Assembly (NCBI RefSeq): GCF_037042905.1 | Contig: NC_087251.1 | Span: forward strand, 45,532,873-45,596,872 | Source: Lytechinus pictus | Lineage: Eukaryota > Echinodermata > Echinoidea > Temnopleuroida > Toxopneustidae | Length of the DNA stretch: 64,000 bases | Reading direction: 5' to 3' | Part shown: positions 56,391 to 64,000 of the stretch, one piece after another | How positions within the stretch are numbered: position 1 is the stretch's first letter | Layout: every line of letters starts with the position of its first letter | Translations under genes and position numbers: made by a program | Notes under the pieces: model-generated | The model's database searches: none | Seen by the model: the letters and a program-made list of their open reading frames with translations, nothing else | Told to the model about the DNA's origin: nothing

Positions 56391-59300
56391 CTGCAGGGAA
56401 GGAATATAAAATGGAGGAGGTGCTATAGGTGGGTGTGGTCCTTGTTGTTGTTGCAACAAGTGAAACAAGCGAGACTTGTCAAAGAATATCATTTCAATCA
56501 TTTTCTGTCATGCTGACATGCAAGATGCATCCGAAAGTGCAACAAAATCAGCAAGAACCTTTCCCCTCAGAAAATGCACCTAAAGCTACCTAGCATTCCA
56601 AGTACCTTCTTAATCCTAATCTGAGCTTGGGACCATTGCATAAAGAGTTGCATTTGGGCACAACTAAAAAACATCAAACACAAGTCCCTAATATGCACTT
56701 TTTTGATTCATTAAAAATAAAATTGTGTTTGATATTTAGACTTGCGTTTGAATGCAACTCTTTGAGCAACGAGCCCAAGTTCACCCTACTAAGTTTGTCA
56801 CGGATAAAACATAAATGCTGATCTATAGGAGTTGTGTGATCTAATCAGACATCTATGCTAACTACGCTACAGTAACAAGTTTCCTGTACTTGTCATGGCA
56901 AATGACTACTCACTGACATCAATAACCTTGCAAAAACAAAAAGAGAAAAGTGATACATCATAAATGAGCATTCTAAAAGAAAAGACAATGTGAAGGACAC
57001 AAATCTAAAGAAATGGTTCACTGGATCACACATAGATAACTTTAATTTAAGGTTCACTGGAGTTCATCGTAGCTGAAAACATTCAAATGGTCTTACGCAA
57101 TAATGGTCCTGGCCTAATAAAGAATAATTTGTTTCTACCAGACTAAGAGGTGAGATATTCTGCTAAAAGTGACTGAACCCTTAAAGGAGCGATCACAAAT
57201 TGCCAGTTACTCGTATATGGTGATTCACTGCAGTTTGCCCCCCCCCCCCAAAAAAAAAAAAAAAAAAAAGTTTGATGCAATCAAAGCCCTTTATTACAGA
57301 ATTCTTTGGCCAATTCTTTTTCAATGGGTAACAGCAAGGCACGTATTGCTATGTTAGGCAAATATAATTTTAAAATAAAAATTACAAAACCTTGTACTAA
57401 TACACTGCAAGGGAATTTGCTAAACTCTCGGAATGAAGGACTTCATCCAACTTCAGTGGCCTGTTGCATAAAACTTTTTACCTGAGAAAACTCTGGTAAA
57501 AACTGAAAACTAAGGTTAGTCTGATTTCTGCCATTGACTTTAATACTGGGCAAAAACTCCGGTAAAAACAATCTGAGTTTTCTCAGGTAAAAAGTTTTAT
57601 GCAACGGGCCCCAGGGGCCTTCTAACTAAACCTGCGATGTGTAATCGTCCTTCACCGCTAACAATGACCCATCACTTGTTTGCACTGGACCATTGTAACA
57701 CAGGACCAATTCAATGCTTTCACATGGTTTGGGACACAACTTAAACTTTGAAAATGAAGACACATTTAAGCTGCAGTAACACCCATGAAACCGACTCGAA
57801 ACTGACCAATAGTTTGTCGATGGATAAAACATACCATAACATCTTTAGTCGGTCTGGAGTTTGTTTTACCGGTGAGACCGAGGTATTATACAGGTTAGAT
57901 GAATCTATTAAACTACTGCTATCACTACATAACACAGAGACACAAGTAGACTTGGCACATGCAACAAGTTAAACAACACAGGAGCCATGCAGGATAAGCA
58001 CAGACGCCACCAAAGGTGCAAAAATAAAAATTACGCTTGGAGCGACACATCTTTAATTCCATTAGGGAAAAAAAAGGATAAGGAGATACCAAAGCAATAC
58101 AAGTAAACAAGTTGTTATAAAATGTCAAAACATAAATGTATATGAAAAATATCTCGCTTATTTCTGACCTTCATTTACACGATCATGCTTCTAACTACAA
58201 TATACAGGTCTGTACATGATGGTGTTTGGTCATTTTTATCTTGAATTTAAAACCCTGTATCACTTATTGTTTTTACATATCAAACACATCTTAGACATCA
58301 GGATTTACTGTAAAATACCTTGGAATAAGAATACAAAATTTATCATAAAATTTATGATGAATTTTTATTACCGGTACTAGTACAACTTTGTTTTACATTG
58401 AGTAGGTATCATTTCATCTATTTTCATCACAATAATATCTCCCATTATGATTATTTATGATTGTCAAACTTTCCTACAATCAAGTACTATGTATGTCGCA
58501 TTTCCCTTAAATGTTACATGTACTTATGAGTAAAAATTACAGGATAAGTTAAAACTTTGTGAAAATTATCACCGATTTATTCTAATTTTCATATCATTCT
58601 GAAGATCATCTATAATAGTCTTCTTTGTTCAAATAATATTGCACTGTTATATGTTGATGGTTGTGGTTCATGCATTGCGAATGTTGATATTATTGTATTA
58701 AGCAGTTTAATTAGGGTGCAAGCAGAAACGTGCATGATGAAGAAGACATACGGAGATACCTCAATAAGAAATCGTGCAATTCATATCCCAAAATCAAAAT
58801 CACACACACCAAGAAGATAGACATAAAAATCTCTTTATTCAAAAGTACAGTTTTAGCTATATGTTGAGAATTGAGCAAGGAAATAATGCATGAATGATGC
58901 CCGAACCTTGCTTCTATAAAATACAATAAAAGATTACAACAAAGATTTATAATACTTGAAATTTCTATAGTGCATAATAATCAGTAACGACACTCTATGC
59001 ACTTTATGCTATCTATTTATCTATCAGACATAATATTTCTAATTCATGCATAAATTTTGAGAGGTAAATACATGGTAAACTGTACTTTTGAATTCAAGAG
59101 CAAATGAAATGCACACGGAGCTAGAATAAGCAGGATATTTGGGTATTATTGGGGTAAAAAAAAAAGGAACTGAAAGTCACACGGTACACAAGACATCAAA
59201 CACAACAAAACGATGCAATGTCTGACTTTAATTTGGTGCAAGTTTATTGGTCAACATGTGAATATGTTGATAAGTCTGTTAGTACACACACATAAATGGG

Positions 59301-62300
59301 AGCTTTCATTGCTAAATGGGATGGATATCTTACAATGTAGCTGTCTATTGCAATGGGCATATTCTAAGGAAAATTGTCTATTATCTTTGTATCGATACAT
59401 TATAATAAAATTAATTCTGAAAATTCCTTACCCCCTACTTATTTTAAGAGATAAAAAATATTTCTAATAAAATAACTGTGGGTTTTAAAAAAAATCATAA
59501 TCAATAATAAAAAAGAATGGCTGGATATAAATTTCAAACAGCTCTTACAATAATTTAGCTCACACTCAAACAGTTTGGCTTCAATATTGAAATTTTGAAT
59601 GTAAAATTATGTTGTATATGACAAAATTGAATTATTCATTGAAAAAAAATAAATTGATTGCAATATGTGCATTTCAGAAGAATGATCCTTTGAATGACTG
59701 TATTTTTTTTAATTTCACTTATCTAATATCGACAATAAATTTTTAAAATCAATACTTAAATAAAAAACGGGGTATTTTTTCCAAAATTTCAGCCAAGTTA
59801 AAACCTTCACATTTCTTTTTTTTATCTTAAGACTGCTCATAGGAAGTTGCAAATGTATTTTTGAATATAATAAGATAAAAAGGACTTCTTTCCATATCAC
59901 AAAGATGTTATCTAAGTTAACTTATTTACAATAAGAATACTACATAATCAAAATTTGTTTTTCACTGATATATGTTTTCATCCTCACTAGGTTCAAAGAT
60001 ATATTCTCTAAGAAAATATTTACATGTACATATATTACATTCTCAAATTTACAACACACAATTTTCTGCAATTCCTGAAATGTACACTAAAACAAATAAT
60101 TCATGGCAGAGATTAATTTGGCAAATGAGAATTAAAAAATGCTTATTCACAAATAATGTTGGTCTTTTATATCTTAATGATGAAACAGTATATAAAAAAT
60201 ATCAGTGACTCTCACATTTTAGAAATGTTGTCAAATTGAAGATTTAAGATACATGTAGATGGGTATAAAATGCCACACTTAGAAATAAAAATGATGAATA
60301 AATCAAATCTCAAAATGTAATTAAGAACTGAATGGCAATGAACTATGAATAACAGCAACCATGTCATACGCATAAAAGGAAGTTAAGGTGGAGTGCATAT
60401 GAAAATTGCTACGAATCTAAACGTTCATTATTATTTATACGGTTTTGATGATTATCAAGTGCCAATTTCATCTCTTCTTTAATATTATGAAAATTTTATT
60501 CACTCTTCGAGAAATCATTCCAAAATTTTCTCTCTTTTTTCCTTAATGCAAAACATGTTCCAATTTCAAGAGTAAATTTCAAATAACCATTGTTATTCAT
60601 GTATGATCTAATGATTGAATGGAATAAATTTGATTAATGATAAAAATTCGATCAAAATTTTCATTTGGCAAAACTTCCTATATTGCAATATTAACTTTCA
60701 CAAAGTTTAGGACAATTTGACATCTTCACATATTAAGAACGATGATTAAGAAAAATAATAAAACTTCCACAAACACAACAAATCATGCTCAACTTACACT
60801 ATAGTAGTCCCAGCAAGAATACCTGAGGCCTATTCTATCATTAAATGACTGGTGCCGGACGAGAAACTTCAAAAATGCGACAGAAACCGAGAACAATAGG
60901 CAACATGCAGCATGCAGAAGGGAACAATGCACAGACTTGCACAAAATGCCCAAATACCCCAATTTGAACAATATTTTACTACATGCAGACATTTTCTTGT
61001 GCATGTAAGCCACACATACATCCTATGCAAAGCACTGTCAATTTTGCACTGTAAGACCTGGGATCCGTTTCATTAAGGACTTACAACAGTTGTAACTTTG
61101 TCATAATGGCAACTACCATGGTAACAGGGCTCAGCAGCCAATCATAATCAAGGTTACCATGGTAGTTGCCATTATGGCAAAGTTACAACAGTTGTAACTC
61201 TTTATGAAACGGGTCACAGGGTCCATGGTAAGACAATAACCTAACAATTCATATGAAATTCTTTCAATGTTTTTTTTTCTTTCTTTAAGAAAGGCAAGTA
61301 AAAAAAGGTTTGCATAGTTCCACCCAGCACCTTAAGAAATTTGTTAAATTCCAGGTAAAATTCCTTTCTTCTGACGAAACACCTAACTTTCATATATCTT
61401 GGGGGTCACTTCTCACAACTGTCATAACTAGTCTTAGATATTCCTTTAAAAAGATTCCCACATTATATTAACCTCTGATTTTGATTATTTGTAGTGACAT
61501 TGAAGTGTATAAATTTGATATCCCTTGGCCAGAAGCACAGGGAGACAATGTAATTTCACTTCATTATTAAAACTGTATTCTAACACTATTTTCATAGATA
61601 ATGCAATTTTAAAAGTGAATTCCGTCACAGTTGAAGCAATGTTTCATGACAGTAAATGATGTTTTTGTCAGAGTGATCAAACCATTAAGCTATTCCCAGC
61701 TTCCCTTCCAACAAAAATATTTAGCCCTTTGCATTCTGAGACATAGAATTAGAAGTGTAATTTGATGGAATATCTGTAAAACACCTATGAAAGCTTTAAG
61801 AAAATAGACACCCGACCATATTTAGATTAAGGATTGTTATTGATAAACAGTAGATATTCTAACAAGATTTTTTTTAATGAGAAATGTTTAGGTTTAGTTG
61901 ACTATTTAAGGTGCACAGAAACTTTAAAATAGTAGTACACTCCACCCAATTGATACAGTATTAAAAGCAAAGAGAGAAAAAGACGAAGGAGAATGGCTAA
62001 AATTCACAGCATGCACACACATATATTTCTGGGACCTGTTTCACTAAACTTGTGACTGATAACATGGTCATAGAATGCTGTTTAGATTGGCTAAAAACTA
62101 ATTTGTCATCAAATTCTAGCATTTGGAATTAAAGACAAGTTTCATGAAACAGGACTCAGAAAAAAATATGAACATATCATTATCCATTTCAAACCAAAAT
62201 GATATTAACCCTGCACTAAGTTTGAGTCAAAAGAATTCTGGCTTGAAGAGGCAATGAATAAGAATATAAGGATTGTTCCCAAATTTGCAGTTAATGTATT

Positions 62301-63809
62301 TTAAGTTGAAAATATCCATCCATGATACAATAAGATACAAAACAATGTTATTGAACAGAGTTTGCAGTACAAGCAGTCTTTTGGCGTTCTCAAACAAAGT
62401 ATTTTATCATATACTGTATATATTGAATGTAATGACAATTAATTATCATTTCTGCATAGTGTATGATGAGTAAATGAAGAATGTAAACTTCTAACTCTGG
62501 AAAGTGCATTTTTCTGCTAATTTGGAAACAACCCCTTCAAGACTGATTCATATGAATATGAATCATGCCATTTTTTGCCAATTCATCAACAATTTAAAAA
62601 AACTTGGAAGATGTAATAAAACCTTGCTTTATCTCATCAATTAAACTCAACGTGTTAAAATATCAATTTACTTCCATAAGATAAAAACTCACATACCAAA
62701 TATAATAATAAAATATAGAAATTAAAACTTAGCACCATCTTTTGCAATTCCACACACTTTTCATATGATATTTTGTATCAGATATTTTTCTAAAGAACAA
62801 TATTTTAAACCACAGAATGACAACTTTTCAAGCAAAATCAATGTTCAAAAAATGTATTGTACTTTTTATGGGAGATACAGTATTGAGCAATGGTATTCAT
62901 GAGATCTTCCCAAGCTTTTTATTACTTACATTGAATTTTAAATTTAGTAAATGAATGGATCAATTATCAGATATAATTTTTTAAATACATTATACCTACT
63001 AAACCCCCCAAAAGCAAATTTGATCATTAAACCTGGCCTTCAAAAAAGAAGCTTGAAACTCTGGGGTGATTAAAAACCCTGTACATCTTTTTTTTTTAAT
63101 GATACAAACACTCAAGGTTTGTTACAAAGTTATGTTTCTCTTTGATTATGACAGGAAAATGTACTAAATAATAAATATCATCTCTTTTATTTTATAGTGA
63201 ATTTACAGGTATTTTAACTGCCCTTGGCTTTAAACTTCCTTTGCAAATTCAGGCCATGATGTCTTACATTCTATTTCTGATTCCTCCATTTTTAACTACT
63301 CTAACTTACCATCAATTACATTTCTTTCCATTCATCACTGAAAGTAGCCAAATTTATAATTGATGCTTTTGTCTCACATGGGCTCCCATGAATTACTTCC
63401 AGTACTGATATAATATCGAATCCCATTTCAAGAAACTCATTCCTCCTTCCCACAGTTCCATCAACCATTCAGCGTAGAAAGAATTAAGTTTGAAATGCTA
63501 AAACATTCTGTAAGCATGTCTCACATTTCATGTCTGTACGAGACGGACCCTAACAAATACGTCTCTTTAAGTGAATAGCTTATTTTCTTTTTGCAAACAA
63601 GCGCCTGGTACCTACTTTGGTGTTTCCGTCGCCGTCCCGCGAGATGTCGTTGAGGTTTTCCAGCGACCCCGCCCGAAGGTCTGTCAGGATCTCCCTAGAG
63701 CGGCTCTTTATCCTCGAGAGCATCCCGACGGCGCCGGAACGCTGTCTCATCTTCTCACCTCTCTGGGGGTTCTTCACGTAGTGTCCACTGCCGTCATCGT
63801 CGAGCAGTT
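55629..63809 (-). CDS. CCDC88C: CCDC88 (Daple/Girdin family) 3' end, two exons seen
   Basis: Exons 63809-63616 (194 nt) and 56390-55629 (762 nt, TGA). The first encodes ELLDDDGSGHYVKNPQRGEK, then SREILTDLRAGSLENL. The last is a disordered tail with an acidic run (LDDEEEEI), a Leu-rich short helix (NLANLEARLRLVNIAG), a Pro-rich SH3-ligand-like segment (GKPPVPLPKSRP) and the terminus KNSVWYEYGCV. The Gly-Cys-Val end is the known PDZ ligand by which vertebrate Daple (CCDC88C) binds Dishevelled. Donor AAA|GTAGGT and acceptor CTGCAG|CAC are both phase 0. The coiled-coil body and hook domain lie upstream, outside the window. Further exons between the two cannot be excluded. The symbol rests mainly on the C-terminal signature and on linkage to DGLUCY. 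Confidence 0.78.
56628..56783. repeat. TTGCATAAAGAGTTGCATT palindromic MITE
   Basis: The left end TTGGGACCATTGCATAAAGA and the right end CTTTGAGCAACGAGCCCAAG are inverts, with arms TTGCATTTGGG and TGAATGCAA-like. It lies 240 bp upstream of the last CCDC88 exon, inside the intron. Confidence 0.65.
57235..57270. repeat. Poly(C)-poly(A) junction
   Basis: A run of about 11 C is followed directly by about 20 A. Similar junctions occur at 26309, 34247 and 36992, and inverted at 40968, 45951, 47849 and 48860. Confidence 0.85.
57466..57616. repeat. GTTGCATAAAACTTTTTACC palindromic MITE
   Basis: GGCCTGTTGCATAAAACTTT (left) and AAAGTTTTATGCAACGGGCC (right) are exact inverts over 15 nt or more. The pairing continues through TTTACCTGAGAAAACTC. 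CCDC88 intron. Confidence 0.85.
57980..61055. other. CCDC88 intron, AT-rich, no feature recognised
   Basis: About 3 kb of AT-rich intron without recognisable exon, RNA gene or named repeat. Short open frames here lack similarity or splice context. Confidence 0.45.
61065..61220. repeat. GTTTCATTAAGGACTTACAAC palindromic MITE
   Basis: The left GGGATCCGTTTCATTAAGGA and right CTCTTTATGAAACGGGTCAC ends are inverts. Arms pair through TTACAACAGTTGTAACTTTG and GGCAACTACCATGGTAAC. AGCCAATC sits at the centre. Confidence 0.85.
62030..62160. repeat. CCTGTTTCACTAAACTTGT palindromic MITE
   Basis: CTGGGACCTGTTTCACTAAA pairs with the inverted TTTCATGAAACAGGACTCAG. The centre holds AGATTGGCTAA. CCDC88 intron. 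Confidence 0.75.
63616..63809 (-). CDS. CCDC88C: CCDC88 penultimate exon seen in window
   Basis: Acceptor CAATTGTAG|AACTGC (a preceding G completes Glu) and donor AAA|GTAGGT. It encodes 64 residues with a basic, serine-rich middle (RIKSRSREILTDLRAGS). CpG and GC content are well above the flanking intron, as expected for an old coding exon. Confidence 0.8.
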
Positions 63810-63929
63810 CTACAATTGAGGATGGGAACAGCAAGATCTCCCACTTTAGCAACTAGTCATTTTTTTTCCTGTCAATACACTTATGAATTCAATTTTATAT
63901 GCAAGGCAATTATCCCCATGTGTCAACTA

Positions 63930-64000
63930 CAGTCGTCTAGCAGTTCTACAGTTCGGTCGTCTAGCAGTTCTACAATTGGAGAAGGGAACAGCAAGATCTC
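63930..64000 (-). repeat. Partial duplicates of the CCDC88 exon 5' border
   Basis: The string GTCGTCTAGCAGTTCTACA occurs twice, at 63933 and 63957. Both resemble the start of the true exon (GTCGAGCAGTTCTACAATTG at 63799). The following AGGGAACAGCAAGATCTC equals the intron side at 63823-63840. On the minus strand each copy begins AACTGCTAGACGAC. The copies end in a stop soon after, so they are not full exons. The window edge hides how far the array continues. Confidence 0.75.

Noticed and set aside
56391..56501. Upstream extension of the CCDC88 last-exon frame to an ATG at 56501
   Set aside because: It crosses a strong polypyrimidine tract and acceptor and encodes an unlikely N-terminus; judged intronic.

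Overview
The window is animal nuclear DNA: AT-rich, introns with GT/AG borders, no operons, and crowded with transposons. The repeat types (CR1/L2-like retroelements, foldback MITEs with CAGGG-type ends, poly(C)-poly(A) junctions) and the protein similarities suggest a marine deuterostome, most likely a sea urchin or another echinoderm. That is inference; no species marker was found.

Three host genes lie on the minus strand. (1) The 3' end of a CCDC88 (Daple/Girdin) gene: two exons, 63809-63616 and 56390-55629, ending in the Dishevelled-binding Gly-Cys-Val tail. (2) A complete D-glutamate cyclase gene (DGLUCY), 39752-13057, ten coding exons, 632 or 630 residues. Its third coding exon exists in two copies (31594-31399 and 30835-30634) whose lengths and first codons allow only one per mRNA. 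(3) A complete CINP (CDK2-interacting protein) gene, 9593-784, five coding exons, 230 residues. Its first exon was recovered from splice-phase logic.

Layout by region: 1-783, tandem array derived from the CINP last exon. 784-9593, CINP, whose 6-kb intron 1 holds MITEs, a foldback with nuclear-receptor-like tandem repeats, and a hAT-like element. 9.6-13.0 kb, CINP promoter and intergenic DNA with SINE and reverse-transcriptase fragments. 13.06-39.75 kb, DGLUCY. Its introns hold a 4.8-kb TIR element, a hAT MITE with perfect target duplication, two Tc1/mariner-like long-TIR elements, a decayed 4-kb retroelement, a second retroelement fragment, and a 6.1-kb DNA transposon with a RecQ-like helicase fragment that nearly fills intron 1. 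39.75-50.2 kb, the DGLUCY upstream region, a polypurine tract, and a 2.9-kb tandem duplication; only the first copy carries an inserted CR1/L2-like retrotransposon with an intact 1042-residue ORF2. 50.2-64 kb, CCDC88 3' flank, last exons and intron, with many small palindromic repeats.

The host genes have unrelated jobs: Wnt/G-protein scaffolding, D-glutamate breakdown, and replication or ribosome maintenance. From memory, DGLUCY and CCDC88C are also near neighbours on human chromosome 14q32, so their linkage looks ancient. All exon borders were read by hand and lack transcript support.
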